Source: Candidatus Woesearchaeota archaeon
GTDB lineage: Archaea; Nanobdellota; Nanobdellia; Woesearchaeales; JABIAG01
Assembly (NCBI GenBank): GCA_019323235.1
Contig: JAHWHN010000035.1
Coordinates: forward strand, 1 to 11,932
Direction of reading: 5' to 3'
DNA length: 11,932 nt
Below, piece by piece: positions 1 through 5,627 of the stretch. The position numbers were made by a program, and so were the translations under genes. Below the pieces are notes generated by a model. The model was not told where the DNA came from. It saw only the letters and a list, made by a program, of their open reading frames with translations, and searched no databases. Each line of letters begins with the position of its first letter. The first letter of the stretch is position 1.

Positions 1-1256
1 CAGTTATTGATAAAGTAGTTCTTGCTTCAGGTGCAGTAATGATTGTTGTGGGTGTTGGACTTACAGTTAGTGGTTTTGGTTCAGCAATAGGAGTTCCTTT
101 AGCTGCAGCTGGTTTTGCACTAGATGCGGCAAGTATTACTAATGAGTGTTGGATAGAAAACGGAGGAGGACGTAACTGGAATGGTTGTTATTTAGATGTT
201 GGTGTAACAATCGGTTCATTTGGAATTGGAAGATGGATTATAGGTCCTTTGTTTAAAAAACTTGGAACGCATCTTGCTGTTAAAAGGATAGTTCAAAATT
301 TAGATGAACTTGGAGAACATATTCCTCATAGAGTTTTAAATGATGTATTGAGGAATAGTGATGATGCAGGGGAGTTAGCTATTAGATTAAGTAAGGGTGT
401 TGATGCATTGAAAAGTAAAAATATTCCTCTTGAAGACTTATTCAAACAATCTTCTAGAAGTATAGATGATGTGAAAAGATTAAACATTATTTTAAACATT
501 GGAGATTTATTTACAAGAAATTCAGAGTTTGCAGAAAAAGCTTTAATGGGAATGAGCAGATATAATAACTTAGAAAAAATGGTTCTACTTAGTAGAATTA
601 ATGAAATTGACACTGCTTTCAATTTAGGGTCAGGCTATATTGAAGAGATTAGATTTGTAAGTTATCTTCCAGAAGGCACTCTTGGAAGAACATTAGAAGG
701 AGTTATTGAAATAAACGTAAAAGCAAATTTTGATGAAATTGTAGGTAATGTAATCAGTCATGAATATGGACATAACTACATTACAAAAAAATTAGGTGGA
801 AAACAAATTTGGGATTTTATGGGTAACCCTGCTGGAAGTAGACAATATCTTGAATCTTTTGATGAGTTTTTAACTGAAAAAACAGCAAGAGATATTTTTG
901 ACTTACACATACATAGTGATTTATTGAAAAATGCAGATGATGTATCTAAGTTTAGGTTCTATTATTTAGAAATATTTTCAAGTCCAGATCCTGCCAAAAG
1001 ATTAAGTGTAGCTAATAAAATGGTTGAAATGCTTGCAGTATCTAAATATCATGATCCCTTAAGATATGATTTTATGCTAGATGCGTTAGAAGATGGAACT
1101 GAACTATCTCATAAAATCATATATGCTTCAGAAGCTTATGCTGATGCTGCAAACATAATCACAGAAACGAATAAAAGACAAATACTAACGGGAATACAAA
1201 ACCACGTAATGGACATTGAAGAAATAACTAAAAGGATAATAGTTAGAAATGAATAA
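1..1256 (+). CDS. 5'-partial HExxH zinc-metalloprotease-like protein, possibly polymorphic-toxin-like
   Basis: The reading frame is open to the left edge (codons from base 3 carry no stop) and the first ATG, at 39, has no ribosome binding site, so the true start is probably outside the window. Counting from that ATG, residues 1-35 and 52-72 are hydrophobic and Gly/Ala-rich. Between them is a Cys/Trp-containing loop (ITNECW...NWNGC) that resembles the pre-toxin region of some secreted bacterial polymorphic toxins; this is an impression, not a search result. Residues 75-220 are helical and charged. HEYGH at 241-245 (bases 759-773) is a zincin HExxH motif, with E242 as candidate catalytic base and E276 or E280 in FDEFLTE as candidate third zinc ligand. 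About 160 residues follow. The stop overlaps the next gene by 8 nt, suggesting translational coupling. The metallopeptidase assignment is moderate; a toxin role is speculative. It could instead be a membrane-anchored housekeeping protease. Confidence 0.6.
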   Translation, partial: VIDKVVLASGAVMIVVGVGLTVSGFGSAIGVPLAAAGFALDAASITNECWIENGGGRNWNGCYLDVGVTIGSFGIGRWIIGPLFKKLGTHLAVKRIVQNLDELGEHIPHRVLNDVLRNSDDAGELAIRLSKGVDALKSKNIPLEDLFKQSSRSIDDVKRLNIILNIGDLFTRNSEFAEKALMGMSRYNNLEKMVLLSRINEIDTAFNLGSGYIEEIRFVSYLPEGTLGRTLEGVIEINVKANFDEIVGNVISHEYGHNYITKKLGGKQIWDFMGNPAGSRQYLESFDEFLTEKTARDIFDLHIHSDLLKNADDVSKFRFYYLEIFSSPDPAKRLSVANKMVEMLAVSKYHDPLRYDFMLDALEDGTELSHKIIYASEAYADAANIITETNKRQILTGIQNHVMDIEEITKRIIVRNE

Positions 1257-2319
1257 TATTAAAAAACTTAATGGATTTAGAATAATTTATTTATTTAAAG
1301 AAGACATAAGTTATGAGAAGTTCTTAAGTAAGAGTGATTCTTTTTTTAAATTAGAGAAGGAACTATCAAAAGAAGATTTTGAATTATTAAGTATTTGCAT
1401 ATATGAAGTATTAAATAAAATATTTAAGGAACCAAATTTCTTTGAAAAAGAATATCCCAACAACATGCCTTTTTTTTATGAAACACTTAATTTAATCTAT
1501 AATAATGAAAAATTATTTGAAAATAAGGAAAAAATCACATTTGAGGAATTCATAAATAAATTTAATAAAGGAGAAATTAAAAAACCTTGCTTTCAAATTA
1601 TTTATTTTTTACTTTTGAATTTGAATAAAGAAATTGTTAAAAATTTTAGAGCAGATCATGAGTTTTATAACATTTATAGAGAACAATTTAAATACAAAGA
1701 ATTACAAAATAACCATTTTGTATTAAGGACTAAAACAAAAGATCCAATCATCAATAATGTAGAAGAATTGATTAAAAATGAGAAAGATTTTTTTCCAATT
1801 TGTGAATTAAATGATATTAAGATAAAAAAATTAAGTGAAAAGTATCACGATAAATTCTCAATAAATTATGATGAATTTCTAATAGCTCTAGAAGTCTCTA
1901 AAAAATTAATTGAAATTTCTTTAAAAAGAAAAATAAATCTCAATGAAGATATATTCCAAGAGATTAATAAAATATCTGAGAAATATGATTCTGAAGATTT
2001 TCTTTTTAATAAATGTCATAAATTATCTATGTTTATAATTATATACGTCTGCTTTGATTTAAACCTAAGAAATATAATTCTGGATGATTTTAGATATGAA
2101 GTTACTACAAAAATGATCAAAAAAATGAAAAAGCAACCAGGAAAAGATATTAAAAGTTTTACTGAAAAAAGCAAATCAATAATTGAAAAAGCAGATACTA
2201 TTTGTAATGAATGTGAATCTAAAGATGTTATTTATAAAACAAATACAAAAGAATTTATTTGTCGAAAATGTGGTAATATTTTTTACTTGAAAAACGAGGA
2301 AAATAATGAAAACAACTAA
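1249..2319 (+). CDS. unknown helical protein with C-terminal TFIIB-like zinc ribbon
   Basis: A 356-residue protein without signal peptide or membrane segment, so probably cytoplasmic. Residues 1-310 are rich in Lys, Asn, Ile and Phe and look all-helical; I recognise no family. The C-terminus has C319-x2-C322-x15-C338-x2-C341, a zinc ribbon whose spacing and text (CNECESKDVIY...FICRKCGN) resemble the N-terminal ribbon of TFB/TFIIB, but here it is at the C-terminus and no cyclin-fold repeats follow. It starts inside the end of the metalloprotease gene (8-nt overlap), with AAGGA at 1232-1236 as a distant ribosome binding site, and it overlaps the next gene by 14 nt. Base composition is more AT-rich than the downstream core genes. 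A decayed copy of its ribbon lies at 3068-3206. It could be an immunity or regulatory partner of the preceding gene, inferred from position only. Confidence 0.75.
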   Translation: MNNIKKLNGFRIIYLFKEDISYEKFLSKSDSFFKLEKELSKEDFELLSICIYEVLNKIFKEPNFFEKEYPNNMPFFYETLNLIYNNEKLFENKEKITFEEFINKFNKGEIKKPCFQIIYFLLLNLNKEIVKNFRADHEFYNIYREQFKYKELQNNHFVLRTKTKDPIINNVEELIKNEKDFFPICELNDIKIKKLSEKYHDKFSINYDEFLIALEVSKKLIEISLKRKINLNEDIFQEINKISEKYDSEDFLFNKCHKLSMFIIIYVCFDLNLRNIILDDFRYEVTTKMIKKMKKQPGKDIKSFTEKSKSIIEKADTICNECESKDVIYKTNTKEFICRKCGNIFYLKNEENNENN

Positions 2320-2572
2320 ACTATTAATGGGAATTTGTATTTTTATACTTCTTTTAAATAGTGTTTATGCCATCTCACAACCATTTGAAACATCTTCAGT
2401 ATCAAGAATAGTTGGTAATTCAATTGAAGATATGAAAAATCAACTTCAAAAAACAGGAGATGATTTAAAATTTGAGAAATACATACAAGCAGGACAATAT
2501 GATTATGGGCATTATACTGGAGAGGAAATTCCTAAAAAATATATAGTGTTAGACCAAGGAGGTTTAATATGA
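2306..2572 (+). CDS. small secreted protein of unknown function
   Basis: An 88-residue protein with a clear N-terminal signal peptide: basic start MKTTK, hydrophobic core at residues 6-20 (LLMGICIFILLLNSV), and a likely cleavage after VYA at about residue 22. The mature part, about 66 residues, is polar, lacks cysteine and has a Tyr/Gly-rich patch (QYDYGHYTGEE). I recognise no family. GAGGA at 2296-2300 is well placed (5 nt) before the ATG, which supports this start even though it lies inside the preceding gene (14-nt overlap). It overlaps the next gene by ATGA at 2569-2572. The overlaps place it firmly in the operon, so it may act outside the cell with the putative metalloprotease. Confidence 0.65.
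   Translation: MKTTKLLMGICIFILLLNSVYAISQPFETSSVSRIVGNSIEDMKNQLQKTGDDLKFEKYIQAGQYDYGHYTGEEIPKKYIVLDQGGLI
2556..2563 (+). promoter_or_regulatory. strong Shine-Dalgarno site
   Basis: AAGGAGGT, fully complementary to the usual anti-Shine-Dalgarno core, lies inside the end of the secreted microprotein gene, 5 nt before the ATG at 2569. It fixes the start of the following gene and indicates that the overlapping pair is translated from one transcript. Confidence 0.8.
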
Positions 2573-2985
2573 ATGATATAATTATTAAAAATATTAATCT
2601 TGGTAAAAAATATTCTAAAAATATTAATAATATTCTTAAAGAAATGGAAAATAAAAAAGATTTAGAATCTAATATTATAAATCTTGAAAATTTAAATTTC
2701 GACGAAGAAATAGATAAGAAAGCACTTGAAGTTGCAATTTTAGCTTTGAGAAAGGATGTTAATCATTTTAAAGAAGAAGTTCTTAAATTATATTATAAAA
2801 ACAAATCAAATAGACTTATTAACTCTAATGAAGATTTTGAATCATTTAAAAAAAGATGGTTATCTGAAGGAAATATTTTATTAATTAAATCCTTGGCAAT
2901 AATTATAGGATATTTATTAGAAATGAATATTAAATCAGAAGAACTTATTTTTAAAATGTTCTCTGAACCAACAAAAAAAAGATGA
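2569..2985 (+). CDS. unknown helical protein, last gene of the accessory block
   Basis: A 138-residue protein preceded by a perfect Shine-Dalgarno site and overlapping the secreted microprotein gene by ATGA. It is predominantly helical, with Lys/Asn/Ile-rich segments at residues 1-50, a charged middle part (about 51-85) and a more hydrophobic helix at about 103-117 (ILLIKSLAIIIGYLL). No signal peptide, cysteine cluster or known motif is visible. The hydrophobic C-terminal part vaguely resembles residues 255-275 of the 356-aa zinc-ribbon protein upstream, but not enough to claim homology. It ends at TGA 2983-2985; the frame then runs on for only 16 codons before a TAA. Position suggests an accessory or immunity-type role in the same operon, which is inference. 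Confidence 0.65.
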   Translation: MNDIIIKNINLGKKYSKNINNILKEMENKKDLESNIINLENLNFDEEIDKKALEVAILALRKDVNHFKEEVLKLYYKNKSNRLINSNEDFESFKKRWLSEGNILLIKSLAIIIGYLLEMNIKSEELIFKMFSEPTKKR

Positions 2986-2992
2986 ATACAAT

Positions 2993-3210
2993 TTTTAATA
3001 CTAATAATTGAAAGAATATTTGATAAAGAATAACTTAAAAAAATAGTTTCAGATTGACAGATGAATAAAAAGTTTTAAAGTAAGGCCCAAACCAATAATT
3101 CAAAAAGCAGATTCTATTTGTAATTAATGTAGATCTAAAGATGTTCTTTATGATTCAGCTAACAAAGAATTTATATGTCGAAAATGTGGTAATATTTTTG
3201 ATTTAAATGA
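2993..3210 (+). pseudogene. decayed duplicate of the zinc-ribbon C-terminus
   Basis: Bases 3068-3206 align without gaps to 2152-2290 in the zinc-ribbon gene, at a constant offset of 916 nt; I count 114 of 139 identical bases by hand. In the matching frame it reads ...SICN-stop-CRSKDVLY...FICRKCGNIF. The four ribbon cysteines are preserved, but the codon for E321 (GAA) has become TAA at 3125-3127, and no start or ribosome binding site precedes it. A weaker possible match to residues 262-280 of that protein, with another in-frame stop, begins near 2993, so the left boundary is tentative. This is the remnant of a paralogue or tandem duplicate. The eL21 promoter begins about 35 nt beyond the end of clear homology. 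Confidence 0.8.
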
Positions 3211-3247
3211 AAAAGAGAAGATTTATAATGAAAAATCAATAAAAACA

Positions 3248-3257
3248 TTTATAAATA
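3248..3257 (+). promoter_or_regulatory. TATA box of eL21, leaderless spacing
   Basis: TTTATAAATA matches the archaeal TATA consensus. Its centre is about 27-28 nt before the ATG at 3280, so transcription should begin at or next to the start codon, which has no Shine-Dalgarno site. The preceding bases give AAAACATTTATAAA at 3242-3255, a 14-mer repeated exactly before sepF. Confidence 0.7.
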
Positions 3258-3279
3258 GTTTAAAATTCTCAATTATAAA

Positions 3280-3576
3280 ATGGCAAGAAATATTGGTACA
3301 TTTAGAACAAAGACAAGGTATAAGTTCAAAAAAGAACGAAGAGAAAAAGGTAAGATCAGTCTTAGCAAGTTCTTTCAAAAGTTTAACATCGGAGATAAAG
3401 TTTGTCTTTCTGTTGAATCTGCAATTCAAAAAGGTATGTATCATCCTAGATTTTATGGTAGAATCGGAGAAGTTGTAGGTAAGAAGAAAATATGCTATGA
3501 AATCAAAATCAAAGATGGTGGAAAAGAGAAAATTTTAGTATCTCACCCAGTACATCTTAAACCAGTTAAAAATTAA
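3280..3576 (+). CDS. rpl21e: 50S ribosomal protein eL21 (L21e)
   Basis: A 98-residue basic protein, the usual length for archaeal L21e, a component of the large ribosomal subunit. The N-terminus MARNIGTFRTKTR matches the conserved family start (glycine and the RxKTR pattern). Also present are the SH3-like core with KGMYHPRFYGRIGEVVG at 51-67 and the terminal HPVHLKP at 89-95. The start is fixed by the family N-terminus and by the TATA box at leaderless distance. It is followed 53 nt later by rpoF, a common archaeal arrangement. Assignment is secure. Confidence 0.95.
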   Translation: MARNIGTFRTKTRYKFKKERREKGKISLSKFFQKFNIGDKVCLSVESAIQKGMYHPRFYGRIGEVVGKKKICYEIKIKDGGKEKILVSHPVHLKPVKN

Positions 3577-3579
3577 AAT

Positions 3580-3607
3580 ATGCTAACAAACTTTATGTTT
3601 GTAGCAT
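3580..3607 (+). other. stem-loop between eL21 and rpoF
   Basis: ATGCTAACAAAC at 3580-3591 and GTTTGTAGCAT at 3597-3607 form an 11-12 bp stem with one bulged base and a TTTAT loop. No T-run follows, so it is more likely a processing, stability or attenuation element between two co-transcribed genes than a simple terminator. Confidence 0.55.
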
Positions 3608-3618
3608 TTCAAAATAAC

Positions 3619-3622
3619 GGAG
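3619..3622 (+). promoter_or_regulatory. ribosome binding site of rpoF
   Basis: GGAG lies 7 nt before the ATG at 3630 but only 4 nt before an in-frame GTG at 3627. The better spacing favours the ATG as the start. Confidence 0.6.
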
Positions 3623-3629
3623 ATAAGTG

Positions 3630-3980
3630 ATGAAACCTAAAATAATCGAAGAAAAACCTATGAGTATGGTTGAAGTAAAATCTGAACTTCAAAAAATCAA
3701 AAAAAGAGATGAAGAACTTAACTTCAGAGCAAATAAAACTGAAGAATATTTCAATTCTTTCATGACTTTATCAGCAAAAGATGGAGCAGAGTTAAAAGAA
3801 AAATTAACTGCTTTAGATGTTCCTAGATTAAAAGAACAACATATTATCAAAATCATTGACACTTTACCAACTAGTGAAGATGAATTAAAAATGATTCTAC
3901 AAGGTTACACAATTACTATCAATAAAGAGAATGCTGATAAGATAGTAAAGTCTGTTTCTGAGTACGTTAAAAGTAAGTAA
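3630..3980 (+). CDS. rpoF: DNA-directed RNA polymerase subunit F (Rpb4-like)
   Basis: A 116-residue protein that matches archaeal RpoF in length and pattern. An N-terminal segment KIIEEKPMSMVEVKSEL is followed by a helical middle part with ELNFRANKTEEYFNSFMTLSAKDG, and then the HRDC-like C-terminal helices with IIKIIDTLPTSEDELKMIL. In this family the protein pairs with RpoE (Rpb7) to form the polymerase stalk, which binds nascent RNA and helps open-complex formation. ATG at 3630 is preferred over GTG at 3627 because of ribosome binding site spacing. It is probably co-transcribed with eL21, and a terminator-like hairpin follows the stop. Confidence 0.92.
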   Translation: MKPKIIEEKPMSMVEVKSELQKIKKRDEELNFRANKTEEYFNSFMTLSAKDGAELKEKLTALDVPRLKEQHIIKIIDTLPTSEDELKMILQGYTITINKENADKIVKSVSEYVKSK

Positions 3981-3993
3981 TTTTTGTATAAAA

Positions 3994-4018
3994 TCAGAAT
4001 TTTCATTCTGAGTTTTTT
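3994..4018 (+). terminator. hairpin plus T-run after rpoF
   Basis: TCAGAAT (3994-4000) and ATTCTGA (4005-4011) form a perfect 7-bp stem with a TTTC loop, followed by G and six Ts (4013-4018). It lies 13 nt after the rpoF stop and before a new TATA box. Archaeal termination relies mainly on the T-run, so the hairpin may also protect the 3' end. Confidence 0.65.
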
Positions 4019-4046
4019 ATAATTTCTTTACCAAAAAAGAGATAGC

Positions 4047-4054
4047 TTTAAATA
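4047..4054 (+). promoter_or_regulatory. TATA box of the DUF655 gene
   Basis: TTTAAATA is centred 40 nt before the ATG at 4090. Initiation about 26 nt downstream (near 4077) would give a short leader beginning at the G-rich AAGGGG sequence that may serve as ribosome binding site (4077-4082). Confidence 0.5.
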
Positions 4055-4089
4055 CTTGATATACTAATCTATTCTTAAGGGGTATTAAA

Positions 4090-4656
4090 ATGTTAGAGAA
4101 AAAACCACAAATAAGAGAAGAAGAAGCTATAGTCTTAGACTTCTTACCAAATGGACACGCATCAGACAATAGACCAAGTCATATGAAGACTCCAATAGCT
4201 CAAGCTCTAGGTAAGAATCATTTTGTGTTACTTGAATTAGTACCTAAAAAAGGAATTTTCTTACAACCTTATGAGGAAGTTTATATTGGAGAAGGTAAAA
4301 GAGAAAAAGTCCATCACATACTTGGTAAAATTAACAGAGATAAATTAACTTCAGCTGCAAATTCAGAATTAAATTTCGTAATTGAAGATTTAGTTAAAAA
4401 GAATGAAAAAAGATTCGTTGAATTTTTCAATAAAGCTCAACCACTATCTACTAGAATGCACCAGTTAGAATTATTACCTGGTTTAGGAAAGAAACATATG
4501 TGGGAAATTATTGATGAAAGAAAAGCTGAACCTTTTATTAGCTATGAGGATATTAAGAAAAGAGTAAAGTTAATGCCAGATCCTGCTAAATTAATCATAA
4601 AAAGAATTTTATCAGAAATTGAAGGAGATGAGAAACACAATATCTTTGTAAAATAA
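4090..4656 (+). CDS. DUF655 family protein with helix-hairpin-helix motif
   Basis: A 188-residue protein matching the archaeal DUF655 family in length and context. The N-terminal half (about 10-85) has the family's VLDFLPNGH start followed by a beta-rich region with FVLLELVPKKG and a glycine-rich VYIGEGKR, consistent with an OB-like nucleic-acid-binding fold. The C-terminal half contains a helix-hairpin-helix, LLPGLGKKHMWEII, at 128-141, which usually contacts DNA or RNA backbone. The biochemical role of the family is not established; its regular position after rpl21e and rpoF suggests a link to ribosome or RNA metabolism. Here the usual next gene (rsmA/ksgA) is absent and sepF follows instead. 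A T-rich tract at 4657-4676 probably ends transcription. Confidence 0.85.
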   Translation: MLEKKPQIREEEAIVLDFLPNGHASDNRPSHMKTPIAQALGKNHFVLLELVPKKGIFLQPYEEVYIGEGKREKVHHILGKINRDKLTSAANSELNFVIEDLVKKNEKRFVEFFNKAQPLSTRMHQLELLPGLGKKHMWEIIDERKAEPFISYEDIKKRVKLMPDPAKLIIKRILSEIEGDEKHNIFVK

Positions 4657-4696
4657 TTTTTCTTTTATTTTACTATTTTTAATTCATATTTTTAAG
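4657..4696 (+). terminator. T-rich termination tract after the DUF655 gene
   Basis: Directly after the stop are several T-runs (TTTTTCTTTTATTTTAC, TTTTTAATTC and TTTTTAAGG) without a clear hairpin. This is typical of archaeal U-rich termination. Confidence 0.45.
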
Positions 4697-4750
4697 GATA
4701 TAATATTTATAAATGACAATAAGCAAGTTAAATTTATATTTTAGACAATC

Positions 4751-4764
4751 AAAACATTTATAAA
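4751..4764 (+). promoter_or_regulatory. TATA box of sepF
   Basis: AAAACATTTATAAA is the same 14-mer found before eL21. Its TATA part (4757-4764) predicts initiation near 4787 and a leader of about 27 nt carrying a strong Shine-Dalgarno site. Two further TATA-like sequences at 4706-4713 and 4733-4740 could be alternative promoters in this 157-nt gap. Confidence 0.6.
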
Positions 4765-4799
4765 GATATTAACTTAATTTTAATAATAATCGAGGGATC

Positions 4800-4805
4800 G
4801 GAGGA
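4800..4805 (+). promoter_or_regulatory. Shine-Dalgarno site of sepF
   Basis: GGAGGA lies 8 nt before the ATG at 4814 and fixes this start. It contrasts with the leaderless eL21 gene, so the genome uses both initiation modes. Confidence 0.75.
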
Positions 4806-4813
4806 TAGATAAA

Positions 4814-5236
4814 ATGGGAATTTTTTCACAATTAAAAGAAAGGATGTCAAAGCCTTCTGAGGAAGACTTTAACGAAGAACCACATGAAGAATATGTGGAA
4901 TTATCAACAGATGAGGAGATAGAAAGTAATTCTAAAATCATAGTTAGACCTTTTACTTTAGATTATTTTGAAGATATTAAGCCAATTGTTGATGCTATGA
5001 GAACTGGTAACACTATTGCTTTAATCAACATTAGACCTTTAAAGGAAAAGGACATTAGTGAATTAAAAAGAGCTGTTGAAAAATTAAGAAAAACTTGTGA
5101 TGCTTTAGAAGGAGAAATTGCAGGATTTACTGAAAACTTAATTATTGCAACACCAGCCAAAGCTAAAATTCATAAAGTTAGAAAAGTTCAAACTTCTAAC
5201 GAAATGAACATAAGAAATAACGAAGTTTCTTTTTAA
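4814..5236 (+). CDS. sepF: cell division protein SepF
   Basis: A 140-residue protein with the layout of archaeal SepF. A short amphipathic N-terminal helix (MGIFSQLKERM) serves membrane binding. An acidic flexible linker spans about 14-40. The compact SepF/DUF552 core at about 41-115 begins KIIVRPFTLDYFEDIKPIVDA, continues with TIALINIRPL and ends near GEIAGFTENLIIATP. In archaea SepF anchors FtsZ to the membrane at the division site. A basic, Asn-rich tail (116-140) follows the core. It has its own promoter and Shine-Dalgarno site, and the RimB-like gene begins 21 nt downstream, so the three genes to 6701 may form one unit. No ftsZ gene is in the window. Confidence 0.9.
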   Translation: MGIFSQLKERMSKPSEEDFNEEPHEEYVELSTDEEIESNSKIIVRPFTLDYFEDIKPIVDAMRTGNTIALINIRPLKEKDISELKRAVEKLRKTCDALEGEIAGFTENLIIATPAKAKIHKVRKVQTSNEMNIRNNEVSF

Positions 5237-5257
5237 TTTTATTTTAAAAAGATTAAT

Positions 5258-5626
5258 ATGATGTATGAAGATAGACACGTTGTAGGATTTGTTGAAGAGG
5301 TATCTCTTCTTAATGAAAACAATGAAGTTATAAAAGGATTTGAAAACATTAAGGCGAGAATTGATTCTGGAGCTACAATAGGTTCTATCGACAAATCATT
5401 CATAGAAAAAATAAAGCCTAAAGAAATAGGCAAAAAATTAGTTAAATCCAGTCATGGTGTTACTAGAAGAGTTGTTGTTGAATTAAAGATGAATTTAGCA
5501 AACAACATTGTTTCTGGAAATTTTACTGTTATTGATAGGAGTCACATGACTTATCCGATTCTAGTTGGACAAGATGTTTTATTAAAGGATTATATTATTG
5601 ATCCTAAAAAAAATAAAAAAGAATAA
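5258..5626 (+). CDS. RimB-like retropepsin-fold protein (annotated elsewhere as ATP-dependent zinc protease)
   Basis: A 122-residue protein with an aspartic-protease-like signature: KARIDSGATIGSID at 32-45 contains the D36-S37-G38 triad typical of retropepsin folds, followed by a SSHGVTRRVVV strand pair and the closing YPILVGQDVL at 99-108. This pattern matches the small family named RimB in bacteria, where it is paired with the ligase RimK and modulates its glutamylation activity. The gene ends 1 nt before rimK here, the same pairing, which supports the assignment. Residues M1 (5258) and M2 (5261) are both possible starts; neither has a clear ribosome binding site. Whether it cleaves peptides is not established for the family. 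Confidence 0.8.
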   Translation: MMYEDRHVVGFVEEVSLLNENNEVIKGFENIKARIDSGATIGSIDKSFIEKIKPKEIGKKLVKSSHGVTRRVVVELKMNLANNIVSGNFTVIDRSHMTYPILVGQDVLLKDYIIDPKKNKKE

Positions 5627-5627
5627 A

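Noticed and set aside
326..622. Minus-strand open frame inside the metalloprotease-like gene
   Set aside because: No ribosome binding site or recognisable protein features; it is antisense to a longer coherent gene. The same applies to 3223-3444, 4963-5160 and 5239-5433 on the minus strand.
2983..2985. Recoded TGA (selenocysteine or readthrough) at the end of the 138-aa gene
   Set aside because: The frame continues for only 16 codons before TAA and no recoding element is visible; other genes in the window use TAA or TAG normally.
2986..3279. Possible tRNA or structured RNA in the longest gene-poor gap
   Set aside because: No cloverleaf or conserved T-loop sequence was seen; the stretch is explained by the zinc-ribbon remnant and the eL21 promoter.
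3293..3478. Open frame continuing the zinc-ribbon remnant into the eL21 gene
   Set aside because: It is simply the remnant's frame running through the eL21 coding sequence; the eL21 frame has clear family motifs and a promoter.
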